DNA of 64,000 bases from Henricia sp. BOLD:AAB3569 (GCA_037783545.1 JBBELK010000504.1:930001-994000); one strand, 5' to 3'; numbered from the stretch's first letter, positions 38,643-49,603 are shown. Translations and numbers: made by a program. The notes: generated by a model from the sequence alone, not told the origin.

Positions 38643-39590
38643 AGAACGCTGACCTTAGGCCAAATTAATGGCGCTGTTTAGCAGCCGATTTTGTGCTAAC
38701 GGAGGCTCCGGCTATTTCATGGAGACCCGTAACTTTAAAGTAATTAGGCTATTGTCCGTGGTTCTCGGCAAATTCGATTTTGTTTTTCTCCGGACGAATT
38801 TTTAAAGCATTTACTTTACTTTGTATTTTAGATATCGGCAACCCTGCAAAAAATGCCGTTTTTGCACCTTGTTGCGAGTTGAATTATTTTTTGATCTCTC
38901 ATTTGAAAGCGAATAACGTTCGTTTCTAAAAAATATATTAATTTTTAAATATATTTTTCAACGTGACACACCCAAAACGCACGGACAATTACATCTTTAA
39001 GCACTGTACATCTGAGACAAAATTTGCTAAACACTAGTGATGCAACAATGCCCGTTTTCAAGCACATGCATGCTTAAGCATGATGCGGCAGTAAAATAGC
39101 ATTATTATTAGCACAACTTTCAGCTAGTACACATTTTCAGCTAGCGCTTAAGCAGCGCCATGAAATTGGCCTCTGTATGTGTACTGGTAGTTAATGGACT
39201 AGTGATAATGGGGCGCTTGCTTATGAATATGTATGCCGTCCATGATCCTATTTAATTTATTGCACTTTATATCAAACCGCAGCCATATGATTAAGTGTGA
39301 AGCATGTACAGTACCGGTATACCCAGAAGCTGGGTTGTTTCAGTTCAATGCTGATTAAGCACCATACCGGGGGCGCGTTCAATAGCGCAAAACGTATGCA
39401 TACCGACAAAACCTTCAACAGTGAAGGTATAAGTCTAGGCTTTAGACGTTATTGTTTTTGTTTTGAACGTGCGTTTGTCCCGAAAACCAATCGCCGAGAG
39501 GTCATTTTGACAAAACGATATGGTGATAGGACTAGGAGCGAGTCTGTCGCGTGATTACGCCCTCTCGCGGCAGTCGGGTATCCAAGAAAT
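38643..39590. other. Intergenic DNA, no gene recognised
   Basis: AT-rich sequence with no recognisable protein or RNA. A right-end fragment of the GGCCAATTTCAT family (CTTAAGCAGCGCCATGAAATTGG) lies at about 39147-39172. Confidence 0.5.
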
Positions 39591-39594
39591 AATG

Positions 39595-40040
39595 ACCACT
39601 TGTATGTGGGTCTTTCCACAGTAAAGGGGGCATTTTGGCAACACGGACCATATTTTCGAGGAAAAACCTTTGTCTGGTATCAAAATAAAAGAAATAAGTT
39701 TAAGCTGTTCTGGAGAGATAACTCAGGCCCAAAACGGGTTACAAATAGTGTGACAACATGCCTTTGTAAAAACCCTGTGTACGAATTTCCAATATACGCT
39801 CGTAACCGGGACGGACACTTGTGATACATTTTAGGCCGTCCTGGTTACGAGCGTATATTGGAAATTTGTACACAGGTTTTTTAGAAAGGCATGTTGTTAC
39901 ACTATTTGTAACCTGTTTTGGACCACAATTAGGTTATCTTTTCAGAACAACTGAAACTCGAGACAAGACAAAGGTATTTTCTGGAAAATATGGTCCGTGT
40001 TGCCAAAATGCCCCCTTTTACCATGGAAAGACCCATGTAA
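39595..40040. mobile_element. Complete ~445-bp fold-back element
   Basis: The left arm (GGGTCTTTCCACAGTAAAGG...) and right arm (...CCTTTTACCATGGAAAGACCC) pair over about 190 bp around GGACGGACACTTGTGATACA. The half copy at 29546-29785 belongs to the same family. Confidence 0.9.
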
Positions 40041-41029
40041 TTTAAAAAAAATGTCATGTAATTCGAATGCAGCATAGTACGTTAGACTATTTCCCACTAG
40101 AACAAATCTTGTGGCGGTGCAGGGATAAAAATAAGCCCAGATTCCCACTTGAAATTCTCACCCCTGAGAATGCTCTTTCCCTGAGGCGAGTCCAACCCTG
40201 CTCTGGACCAAAGTTAAAAATTTTGGCTCTGGAGTGAGACAAATTTGAGGAAATGTGACACGTTGCTATTGATTGTGTACCGCCAGCGATAAGGGAGAAA
40301 ACCACGAAAGGTCCAATTTATTTGCTATTTTCGAAACTACAAACCATCGTCTGTCATCTTTCATGTCGCGCACGCCAATCTGAAATCACTCGCGAACATC
40401 GCGAACAATCCAAAAGTTTGTTGGCCAACGTATGCGGACGTTGGCGGCGCACAATTCGTTCCACTCAAAAAGTATTTTCTACAAAGCAGTTTCATGAACT
40501 TACAATAATACTGGAAATTGTTTCACAAACATCCTAAAATGCATTAAAGTCCCATTATAGGACTTTAAGCATAGAAAATTCCTACCTCCAAGACCTTTTC
40601 CATGTTCCAGTTACCTGCAGATTGAAAGGTTAGACCATCTCCTGGCGGGGCTAAAAGGTTAATTTTCTATATTTAACCAGTCTTTAGTCAGCAAACTGTA
40701 AAATAAAATCTTAACCCAAAATGTTAGCAAGGTAAGTGCTCTAGTGGTCTTATACTTCTAAACTAGAAAGCAGGAAGCCATTTGAAAAAAATGTGAAGGC
40801 GAAAGATGACACAATTTCATCATAGTTTTTACCGATTTTATTTACAATTTAAATATCGTATTTATTTCTTTCTTTAAACTCACTAAAATTTGAAAGTAAA
40901 ATTTTGTGTTGAACATAATAAAGTTTAGTATCAGAATTTTGAAGGGAATCAATTTTGGCATTAAGTCATCAGGATTTTTTAGCTATTCAAGGCTATTTGC
41001 AATGACCCAAAAGTTTACAAAATGTACAG
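40041..41029. other. Intergenic DNA, no gene recognised
   Basis: No splice-bounded coding segment, RNA gene or clear long inverted repeat was recognised here. Confidence 0.45.
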
Positions 41030-41690
41030 TCCAAATGACCTTTCTATACACCAATCCGAGAGCAGAGGACTCCTTTTCTTTATATCCGCCATAGGTGGGG
41101 GCTTCCACTGAATGAACTGTTTGTTTTTTGCTGTTGCTGAAGTTGCATTTTGTTACTTCAAACAGGTTGGGCGTCTTTGTAGGATTTTGTACGCGAAGGT
41201 GGTGCGTCGCGTGCATGTACCAGTAATGGATGAGCGCTTTTTGTTCTAAAAGCAACACAAAATAATAATAATAATAATGATTAGATTTGTATAGCGCACA
41301 TATCCAACCTGCAGGGTGTTCAAGGCGCTGTTACCATTATTACCGCTGCCATCAGGGAATTACCAGAACCATTTCGCTTCAACTAGGTGGCTGCTGGTCA
41401 GGCGCACAACCCTATCAGCAGTTAGATTGTAGCATTCCCCTTAACAGCTTCCCATATATCGCTTGGGTTGACGAGGCAACTGGGATTAAGTGCCTTGCCC
41501 AGGGACACAGACACGTTGGTCGAAGTGGGGCTCGAACCCCCAACCTCTGACTGGGAGTCCCGCTTCATACCCACTAGACCACACGTCAAAACGCAAACAC
41601 AAAACCCACAGTCCATGCACTGGAAGCTCCCCAGCTATGGCAGATATACAGGAAAGGAGACCTTAGTTACCGGATTGGTCTATAGGAAAT
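41030..41690. mobile_element. Fold-back element interrupted by a SINE
   Basis: The left arm 41030-41110 (CACCAATCCG, TATATCCGCCATAGGTGGGG) is the diverged inverse of the right arm 41620-41690 (CCCAGCTATGGCAGATATA, CCGGATTGGTCTATAG). The SINE at 41266-41592 lies between them. Confidence 0.75.
41266..41592 (-). mobile_element. tRNA-derived SINE
   Basis: On the minus strand: a tRNA-like head (GTGGTCTAGTGGGTATGAAG, then B box GGGGGTTCGAGCCCC), a body with AGTGCCTTGCCC in complement, and a (TTA)n tail. It is a full-length relative of the fragment at 34825-35110. Confidence 0.85.
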
Positions 41691-42330
41691 TAACAACTAA
41701 AGACGTTTTTGAAAATGCGTGTCATGCTCCTTTTTAGGCATTCACTTTATAACCCCAAAATTATCATTTTGAAGATTTTATAAAATTTCTGCAAGCTAGT
41801 TTACCAACTTTCTTCATCGTGGCATTTTTGAAAAAGAAATCATAAAGAACGGTTTTTCTGCAAATGATATATTGGGCCTTACAAACTGAGCTTATCAATA
41901 TTCGCATTGTGCGATGTGCTCGAGCAATCCATGTGTTGGTTATGACAGAGAATTACTCATCCACAATTTGAAAACTAGAACTTATTTCGATAAAACCACA
42001 ACAGTTGTAACAGTTTTACAAAAACTTACTTTGAATAAAATTGCCATTGCATATAAAATAATACCAAGTGCAGTCCACTTTTTAAATACTTTTTATAGCT
42101 AGCAGTGGAGCTGAGTATTCACTAAAATTAAGATAAAATTTTGAGGTTTTTAAAGTTATGATGGGATTTCACAATGTGATTGGCAACAGCCATATAGGCA
42201 TTTTGAATTTTACTAGAAATTTCATCGCAGTGATGTTTTCTCCCAAGGTCTAATTTTTTTTCGTAATCAAGAAAAACCACCCGTGACAAAATTCAAAATT
42301 AAAAAAATGTATATGCTTATTAATACATGA

Positions 42331-42638
42331 ATAGGACGACCGTTTAGGGGTAAAAAAAGGCGTATTAGGACGACCGACCACGTTAGGACGACTGATAGCC
42401 GGTCATCCTTACGCAGAGTGCTCGAAAAACCATCTTAAAGAGGTCAAAAACCATTTTTATTAGGTTTGTAACCATTTTTATTAGGTCACAAACCATTTTG
42501 GTCAAGGTCGCAAACAAATTTCTTAGAAATTTAGGTGAAAAAATCGGTGTCAATCCCAAACCTTCTTGCCGACAATTTGGTGGTTTTAGTGGTCACTCGT
42601 GACATTCTGGCAAAAACGGTCGTCCTATACAGGGAAAG
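42331..42638. mobile_element. ~308-bp MITE-like element
   Basis: AATAGGACGACCGTTT and AACGGTCGTCCTATA are the termini; inside are several AGGACGAC repeats and three ACCATTTTTATTAGG-like segments. Confidence 0.75.
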
Positions 42639-42644
42639 GTAGTT

Positions 42645-42664
42645 ATATATATATATATATATAA
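42645..42664. repeat. (TA)n microsatellite
   Basis: About nine to ten TA units just after the MITE end. Confidence 0.9.
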
Positions 42665-42965
42665 TAAAGCTATGCATGGTACCAAAGCAAAGGTATGTCT
42701 ACTACGTGTCAAAAAGAAACATGTCCTACTTTTGATCTTAAATAACTTTGTCATTTGCCAACTGATTTAAACCATTGATAGGTTTTATAACTTTGGTAAA
42801 ATAAGAAATCTATCAAATTGTATTTTTTTAAATTTGTTTATGGTGAGATTGGCTCTGAGCATGCACAGACAATACAATCATTTTTATTCAGCACTGTGAT
42901 CAATTATTAAAGTAGCAAATTTGTTGATTGGCAGAAATTTTGGTGTGTCACAATACATAGCACCC

Positions 42966-43178
42966 AGGGTTGCAGTCGAGTCTATCACAAGTCTGTGACA
43001 AGTCCCGCACAAGTCCGTCACAAGTCCAGTAACAAGAAGCAAAGGATGAACACTTACAAATGATTGCCTTTGTTGGAGTTCATTTGAATAGCTTGTGACT
43101 TGAATTAGGACCCAGGGACTTGTGGTGGACTTGTGAAGGCTTGTGAAGACTTGTGATGGACTCGACTACAACCCTTAT
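42966..43178. mobile_element. ~210-bp fold-back element (ACAAGTC family)
   Basis: AGGGTTGCAGTCGAGTCTATC / its diverged inverse ATGGACTCGACTACAACCCT, with many CACAAGTC copies in the left arm and GACTTGTG in the right. The left half recurs at about 54864-54968. Confidence 0.85.
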
Positions 43179-43380
43179 AGCACCACCAAGTAATTCTGTT
43201 GAAGAGAGAATTTATTTCCGTGCATTCGTTTATTGTACAAACAATTTGGATTTGATTTGCAAACAAATATCTGAGTTAGAGATTAAAGTTGATTTAGGAA
43301 TCCTAGATTATTTGAACACGATTAATTTGTGAGGAGAAAAAAAACTAATCTATGCTCTTTTTACACAATACACAACATAA

Positions 43381-43601
43381 GGGGCCGTACAAAGTTGTCA
43401 ACATTTTCACAGTTCTACAGAGAGTAGTATTTTTCAAGACCCCTCCCTCCCCCGAAATACTACTTATGAAAAACAAATCTGTCACTACTATGAAATTTTA
43501 AAATTTTACAGTGCACGTAAAGTCCAACGCAGCCCTTGACCCCGTCGCCCTTCCTACACATTGTAGACCTGTGAAAATATTGACAACTTTTGACGGCCCC
43601 T
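43381..43601. mobile_element. 221-bp MITE-like element
   Basis: GGGGCCGTACAAAGTTGTCAA and TTGACAACTTTTGACGGCCCC are inverted termini; the interior is T/C-rich near CCCCTCCCTCCCCC. Confidence 0.85.
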
Positions 43602-43631
43602 AGTATCACGCTTTATCACACGTCTAGCAAA

Positions 43632-44236
43632 CAGGGTTGTAATGACTCCGACTCGAGACTCTGACTCGAGTCGACTTGAGTCCCGATTTTCAATGACTTG
43701 ACTTGACTTGAGACTCGAACTTCAAATGACTTGACTTGACTTGAGACTCGAACCTCAAATGACTTGACTCGACTCGGACTCGTACATTTTTTGACTGGTC
43801 TGCCAAAAATGAAATTGAACTTTTATGCATTTTTGTCATTTTGAGGACCGAACTGTATTTTAGCACTAAGCTTTCTTTTAACATGGAGCATTCTTGGCCA
43901 TAGCAACAAAAATACCCTACACGAATGCAAGTTTCAGCATTTCGACTCATTTTGAAATTAGCTTGAACAAATTTATTGTTGTTACTACTTGACTTGAACT
44001 GACTCGACCAACATGCCTGACTTGACATGACTTGACTTGGGACTCGAAGGCCATTTGACTTGACTTGACTTGGGACTCGAAGGCAATTTGACTTGACTTG
44101 ACTTGGGACTCGAAGGCCATTTGACTTGACTTGACTTGGGACTCGAAGGCCATTTGACTTGACTTGACTTGGGACTCGAAGGCCATTTGACTTGACTTGA
44201 CTTGGGACTCGGGCAGGGGAGACTCGTTACAACCCT
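43632..44236. mobile_element. GACTCGAG/ACTTGACTTG element with minisatellite
   Basis: The ends CAGGGTTGTAATGACTCCGAC and GGAGACTCGTTACAACCCTG are inverted. The interior is built of GACTTGACTTG and GGGACTCGAAGGCCATTTG repeats; a ~33-bp unit recurs about six times at 44020-44215. Related sequence lies at 27560-27665. Confidence 0.85.
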
Positions 44237-44565
44237 GCTAGCAATGTTCGTGTCAAATTTTTCCCATGATGTACAGCAAAAGTAGCTTTTCTGCATCATT
44301 TTCTTGGTGGCGCTTGTATTGTGAATCACCCAAATTGTGGTTGAAATGGGCCAACTGTGAAACCCATTTAGAAAATGGCAGTTTTTTGTTCACCATCATA
44401 CTGTTACAGTATGATGGTGGGAAAAAAGTGTTCGGTTTTAAAAACAGACAAGGAATACAACACAAGCCTCATGTCTTCAATGGAGGTTGCCCTTGCAAGG
44501 AGTTAAGAAACATCACCACGTGTGTTGCAGTGACAATAAGCTCTTTGCCTTATAGAAATGTTGGG

Positions 44566-44592
44566 CTACTTTCCTCTTCCTTTCTTGCTTGG
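44566..44592 (-). CDS. PPP1R21: PPP1R21 terminal coding exon
   Basis: Minus strand: acceptor TTTCATCTGCAG followed by codons for P-S-K-K-G-R-G-K and TAG. It is very short, so it is supported mainly by phase, splice site and similarity to the lysine-rich tail of vertebrate PPP1R21. The 3' UTR would continue toward lower coordinates; TTTATT (AATAAA on the minus strand) near 43972 is a possible poly(A) signal. Confidence 0.75.
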   Translation of the reverse strand, partial: PSKKGRGK

Positions 44593-47500
44593 CTGCAGAT
44601 GAAACAAAACAGAATTAAAGATAGATTACACAATTGGAAACTATTACAAGTTAGTTTGCAGATTTCCTATAAAAATCATATTTCCCTACCTATCCCCACT
44701 CAAATCAGAAGATGTACTTGCGCCGATCCTCTGTAAAAGCGAAAAATAGTGCGCGTAAAAGCATCTCATGGGCGCCGCCATCTTGCATTGTCCTATTTTG
44801 ATCAACCAATCACATCGCGCGTTAGTATTCACTTTGTGAAACTGCCTGAATCACCAGCAAGCAAAATGCCGAAATGCGGCTTTCGTATGTGAAAATAATT
44901 CCAGGCATTCTCAATTACGGGAACAGGATGAAACTTGGGATGAGAACACGATGTTTAGCAATTATAAGCACCAAATGTTATGAAACTTTCTCACGGCCAA
45001 GTCAGCCACGCGCACTGTGATTCCATTCATGCGCATGCGATGCCACACCGGTGGGATGCCATGGGTTCTCCATGCCGTGTGGCGCGTGATATGGCCCACG
45101 CTCGGCCACACTCTTCTACGCGCACATTTTTCTGAACTTGCGTACACGCAGTCGAGTCTGTGGCACAAACCAAGTTGTGCAGTGTGACGTCATCTTCGAC
45201 TGGAAAATGGCGGCTTACACAGTAAGCTAATTTCTTTAAAAAACCAAGTGCAGATGATGAAAAAGTTGTTTATGTATAGATAACGAAATAGGTCTTACAG
45301 TGGTATCTGCAACTAACTCACTTGACTGAAGAAGTCCTTTAAGGATGTGTGTGATAAAAACCAACCTGTATATAAGTCAGCTCTGTACCTCATCTACGTT
45401 ATGAGAAGACAATGAAAAACAGTATCCATGCTTTCAAGAAATTAGGTGAAGACAATGGGCCAAATACATAAAAACTAGCAACTGCTTATAAGAAGAAGCA
45501 TCGAGCAAAAGTACATGTTCATGAAGCAGAAGCAAACACATAAGCAATTGCTTGAAAACATACTCATAACCCTTTGCTTTGGCTGACAGCTTTTTCTTAA
45601 GCTTCCTTAGCAATTGCTCGCTATTCATCAAGGGGCACGTGTATAATGCTTAGTGGCAAAAGCAAAAGCTTGTTTTTATGCATACCTTTTTAAAGGGCCC
45701 CTTATTTAGGATTGTTATCAATGAAATATATGCTTTAAAACCACTCTACTCAGTTAAAGTCATAAAAATCCTCTTTGGAGCTTGCTTTGGGGGTTAAAAC
45801 AAAGGTTTTTAGTTTTTATGCTAATATGCATATTCATGACCAAGGTGACGATGTCACAAGAGGCAAACACAGAAAAATCACATTCAACTGTGCACAAAAG
45901 ATTCCACTTTTTTCTCAATTTTCCTGAAACTTTTGTAATCCATGGCTGTTTGAGTTTGTTTTACATGTTGCCTGCTGTAAGCCATGACAAAACAGGGGGT
46001 AGAAACTGCAGCAATTTGCCACAAGTCCAACTTCAAGTCTTATGTTTTTTCTTAACTTTTCCCTTCTGTCTTCCTTATGTGATGCACTCAAAACAGCGCC
46101 CTCTGTCTGTGAATTATTGCGATGAAATCTTTAAAGTTGAAAAAGGCCACCTTTTATTGATTTTACATCCAAACGAACAATAGTATGTCTTGGTGAACAA
46201 GTAATCCGTCATTATGAAGCAAAGCTTAGGCACAAAGTTGTTTAGCATGTCACAGGTCCTTTAACTTTTCTAATCTGGGAAGCTTTTGCTTAGAGGAAAT
46301 TAGCTCTTGCTTTTGCTTCAAAGTAGAAGCTTTTGCTTGTGAGCACTTTTTTATGTATAAGAATGTAAGTAAAAGCCTAGAAAAAGCAATTGCTAGTTTT
46401 TATGTATTCGGCCCAATATCCTATTTAGGTTGGTTCCATGGCTATTGAAAAATTTCAAATTAGCACTGCCAGCCTCGTTTCAGATGCTGAGCCATTGGGC
46501 CGAATTCATAAAAACTAGCAATTGCTTATAAGAAGAAGCACCGAGCAAAAGCATAAGCTCATCAAGCAGAAGCAAACGCAAAAGCAATTGCTTGAAAACA
46601 TATTCTTAACCCTTTGCTTTGGCTGAGAGCTTTTTCTTAGGCTTCCTCAGCAATGCATAGTTCCGACCTGTCAATCAAGCTGAACCCGCGACCAATCACA
46701 ACAGAGCTAGCAGACGGCGCCCACAAAGGTCAAAGTGATGCAATCATCACAAACAATCGCGATTTTCTGCCCATACAGTTTGTATGCTGTATGCGCCATT
46801 GACCGGGTGAATTTTGGTTTCAATGTTGGGCGATTCGCTGTTCAAAGGTAGGATAGCGCATTTTTATGAAAGATATGTCATCCCTGCATTACTAGCCCTT
46901 CGCTCAGTGTGTGCTACGGTAACCGTCGACCTCAAAACATAAATACCTTTGGGTTTTCTCCAATGAATCTGTGATTTTCATGCCGAGTCCCGTTGCTTTG
47001 TACGTAGTCTCGCCATTTTTTTTCGATGGCTTGTGAGCACATAGCAACAATATCCAAGGGGGCGGGGTTAACCGGGCAATCTCGGAACTATGCATTGCTT
47101 GGGGATCTGAACAATAGCGCTATTCATCAAGAGGCACGCATGTTATGTAACGGCTTTGTATAGACGGATGGGTTTGCTTTTAATCCTCATCCGGTGTATC
47201 CTACCATTCTCAGGCATAATTTTTGCGCCATGTAGCCGTTCAACATGCATGTTGTTTGTTGAAACAAAACAATTTACGATAAGTTGGATTGGAGATTTCT
47301 TCTCGATTAATCCTTGGTTTGTACACCTTAGGCCGAGCCCGGTCATCTCTAACAGGCATAAACATGATGAAATCTTCTCTGGTTGTTTGTAAAATCACGA
47401 ACAAGTAAGAGGTCAAGCTACCATGTAAGGATCTTGTAACACTGCAAGCAATTGCTGAATAACACAAGCAAAAGGTTGTTGTTATGTATACGTATTTAGG

Positions 47501-49603
47501 CAATTGCTAATCAAGGTTGCATTTGCTTGCAAGAAACAAGCTTTTGCTTTTGCTTAAAACTAGACACTTTTGCTTGCTAGCAACTGCTTATTTTTATGTA
47601 TGAAGATGTAAGCAAAAGCCTACAAAAAGCAATTGCTAGTTTTTATGAATTCGGCCCATTGTGTTACGTCACATGTCTTTTTATTTGCAAATTTTATCAC
47701 TAAAGAAAGCACTTAAACTCTCGTTTTGCGATGACAATTTGAAACTTCTCTACATTTCGCGAAAAACAGAGCCATAAATAATGATAGTCACGAAATTTGT
47801 ACTAGCTTCTAAGTTGGCCATTACTTCTTGGACTGTATGTGTATCTAAGTATGTATAATTTACCTCAGAATCCTTTGTGCCTCACAACTTTAAGTATGAA
47901 TGGGTGATTTTTTAGAGATAATTCGATACAAATGTGGACAAATGCCCATGAGTTTGAGAAATCTGGATGCAGTGACGAACAACTGCAATACCTTGATTCG
48001 AGACCACAAGTTGGTTTCATAGCTTAATTGGTATAGGGCATCTGCACGTTAAGCAGAAGGTCTGCGGTTTGATTCCTGGTGGAGCCGAAGTTGTTTTTCA
48101 TTGTTGTATCCAGATTTCCCAAACTCATGGACATTTGTCTACATGTGTATCTCACAATTCTACTCTGCCGCCCTCTTGTGAGGTGTACATCAATTTTCAA
48201 CTAACCACAAAATTGATATAGCGCCCTCTTGGACAGAGTTTTTATCAAGCTTTTGATGGTACGGTAGCATGAAACAATGTGTAGATTATACCTAGTCTTG
48301 GCCCAAGACTACTCTAGTCAGTAGTGCGCCCTCTTGCAGCACTAACTGGCCAGCCCTTTGCTCACTAGAGTAGTCTTGGGAATCTCTCCTGGAAGGTCTA
48401 ACTTTTTCTTTGTTTTTGCCTAGGCTTTCCTAGGGAACCAATCAGCGAGTGACCCAAATACAGCAGCGCATCGGATTACAGTGAGCGACCCAAATACAGC
48501 GCGTCGGATGCAGCGCGTGACCCAGATACACCGCGTGCACGCGCTTCGAATGGTTTGAAAAATATAAGGTGGCTTACAAGAATCATCGAACATGACCGTT
48601 TTATCGTTGCTAATATTTTCGGTGGCATAAGTTTCTTGGCAAATGCAAAATACATTTGTTTATGAAGATAATTGCGACATTGCAAATTTTTGCAAAGATA
48701 TCTGTGGTATGCCATGTCCCTTAAGTGCCATCATAAAACCCTGTGCAGCTATTTACATAAAACGGTACCGCCCCCAATGCTGACCTTCCGGGAGAGATTC
48801 CCAAGACTACTCTAGTGAGCAAAGGGCTGGTCAGTTAGTGCTGCAAGAGGGCGCACTACTGGGAATGGCCAACGCGTACACAAACCAATATCGACTAGAG
48901 TAGTCTTGGGCCAAGACTAGATTATACCAAGAGTTACTACACAATCTACAGTAGGTAAACATTTGAGTGCTAGGAGAATTCTAGGAGTATGTGTTACCCA
49001 TTTGGGACTTCTTCACCGTTTTTTATTTATACCATCAATCCCACATCTTCATATCAGTGGCTAGTTTAAGGCCATCAAACTGTACTTTAAAGGCTATTTT
49101 GAGGAAATTAATATTCAACATAGCCTAGGCAGTTCCGATTGATGAATATACTTCAACTAGAGTCCCTCGAACAAGGGAAATTACCCGTCCTTTGAGGGAC
49201 TCTAGAGTTGAGGGACTCAACAGTCGCCCACCTGAACATGCTCATGGTGGCGAGTTTGAGGGTGTCAATGTTCACCTTAAAGGCACATGCTCGTCAGCAA
49301 TGCACAGCTCCATGCCTTTGCTGTGGAGCTGCGTATTTCGTTGCACGAATTTTGCGCGCGCGCATTGCTGACGAGCCTGTGCCTTTAATGTCTAGTTTGA
49401 GAGAGCCAATCATTACTTTAAGAGGCCTTTCTCTTAGAAGTCAATTTGAGTGCATTGTGAATGACAATTTTTACCTTAGCAGACAGTTTGAGTGCGTCGA
49501 TCTGATCCTTTTGTCCCGTCAGTTTTTCATTCATGCTGCACAGATGCTCACTCATCATGCTTAGTTGACCCTCATAGCTTCGGGTTGTTGTCTGAAGCTC
49601 ATC
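44566..49603 (-). CDS. PPP1R21: PPP1R21 (KLRAQ1) homologue, last two coding exons; 5' part not found
   Basis: PPP1R21 is a coiled-coil endosomal protein, a regulatory partner of protein phosphatase 1 implicated in endosome maturation. Two minus-strand exons join in phase 0: 49603-49475 (43 codons) and 44592-44566 (8 codons plus TAG). The penultimate exon reads DELQTTTRSYEGQLSMMSEH then LCSMNEKLTGQKDQIDALK. From memory this aligns with human DELTTTKRSYEDQLSMMSDH and LCSMNETLSKQREEIDTLK. The last exon encodes PSKKGRGK, matching the short basic human tail GNSKKNKSR. The intron (about 4.9 kb) is full of fold-back elements. About 730 upstream residues expected from the human length were not found up to 64000. 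Confidence 0.9.
44990..45180. repeat. GC-rich inverted repeat region
   Basis: CATGCGCATGCGATGCCACACCGG is followed by TTCTCCATGCCGTGTGGCGCG and GCGCACA motifs that can pair imperfectly. Probably another decayed fold-back in the PPP1R21 intron. Confidence 0.4.
45460..46412. mobile_element. Fold-back element (CTAGCAATTGCTT family), copy 1, with nested insert
   Basis: GGGCCAAATACATAAAAACTAGC and GCTAGTTTTTATGTATTCGGCCC are the termini; the arms are rich in AGCAAAAGC and AGCAATTGCTT. A ~570-bp second element (45692-46264) sits inside. Confidence 0.85.
45692..46264 (+). mobile_element. ~570-bp element with conserved ORF, copy 1
   Basis: The ends AAAGGGCCCCTTATTTAGG and GTCACAGGTCCTTTAA are short inverted repeats. 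Nearly the whole unit recurs in inverse at 60420-60984. A 133-codon frame (45782-46183) shares its last ~63 codons with an open frame in the other copy, but no protein family is recognised. Confidence 0.8.
46497..47657. mobile_element. Fold-back element (CTAGCAATTGCTT family), copy 2, with nested insert
   Basis: GGGCCGAATTCATAAAAACTAG and CTAGTTTTTATGAATTCGGCCC are the termini. It is interrupted by the AT-type element at 46653-47095. Confidence 0.85.
46653..47095. mobile_element. ~440-bp AT-duplication element, copy 2 (inverted relative to 29961)
   Basis: The body 46655-47093 with ends GCATAGTTCCGA / TCGGAACTATGC lies between AT and AT. The uninterrupted relative at about 45608-45620 reads AGCAATTGCT, where this copy reads AGCAAT...ATTGCT. 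Confidence 0.85.
47929..48152. mobile_element. Fold-back element with a tRNA-like sequence at its centre
   Basis: Left arm CAAATGTGGACAAATGCCCATGAGTTTG...ATCTGGATGCAGTG and right arm CATTGTTGTATCCAGATTTCCC...CTCATGGACATTTGTC pair inversely around the tRNA-like 48013-48086. The copy at 5700-5930 keeps only the right flank. Confidence 0.8.
48013..48086 (+). repeat. tRNA-like sequence, copy 2
   Basis: Acceptor GGTTTCA/TGGAGCC and anticodon stem TCTGC/GCAGA with loop ACGTTAA as in copy 1. The T stem TGCGG/CCTGG is mispaired at the same two positions. It has two extra bases relative to copy 1 in the D-arm region. Confidence 0.7.
48288..48930. mobile_element. ~640-bp fold-back element in the PPP1R21 intron
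   Basis: TCTTGGCCCAAGACTACTCTAG at the left and CTAGAGTAGTCTTGGGCCAAGA at the right are inverted. Both arms contain AGTAGTGCGCCCTCTTGCAG or its inverse. The interior has GTGACCCAAATACAGC repeats (48450-48530). Confidence 0.85.
49157..49203. repeat. Short hairpin
   Basis: CTAGAGTCCCTC and GAGGGACTCTAG separated by about 22 bases. Confidence 0.8.
49278..49388. mobile_element. ~110-bp MITE-like hairpin near the PPP1R21 exon
   Basis: TTAAAGGCACATGCTCGTCAGCAATGC and GCATTGCTGACGAGCCTGTGCCTTTAA form long inverted arms. It lies about 90 bp from the donor of the penultimate PPP1R21 exon. Confidence 0.85.
49475..49603 (-). CDS. PPP1R21: PPP1R21 penultimate coding exon (C-terminal coiled coil)
   Basis: Read on the minus strand: acceptor TTTTGTTGTCCTCCAG, 129 nt open, donor GCTAAG|GTAAAA, phase 0 at both ends. 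The segment YEGQLSMMSEHLCSMNE is the diagnostic part, differing from human at only a few positions. Confidence 0.93.

Noticed and set aside
43690-44329. Repetitive Ser/Gln/Lys frames of 79 to 114 codons
   Set aside because: They arise from the 33-bp GACTTGACTTG minisatellite.
44266-44736. 156-codon + strand open frame
   Set aside because: It is antisense to the PPP1R21 terminal exon and has no recognisable similarity.
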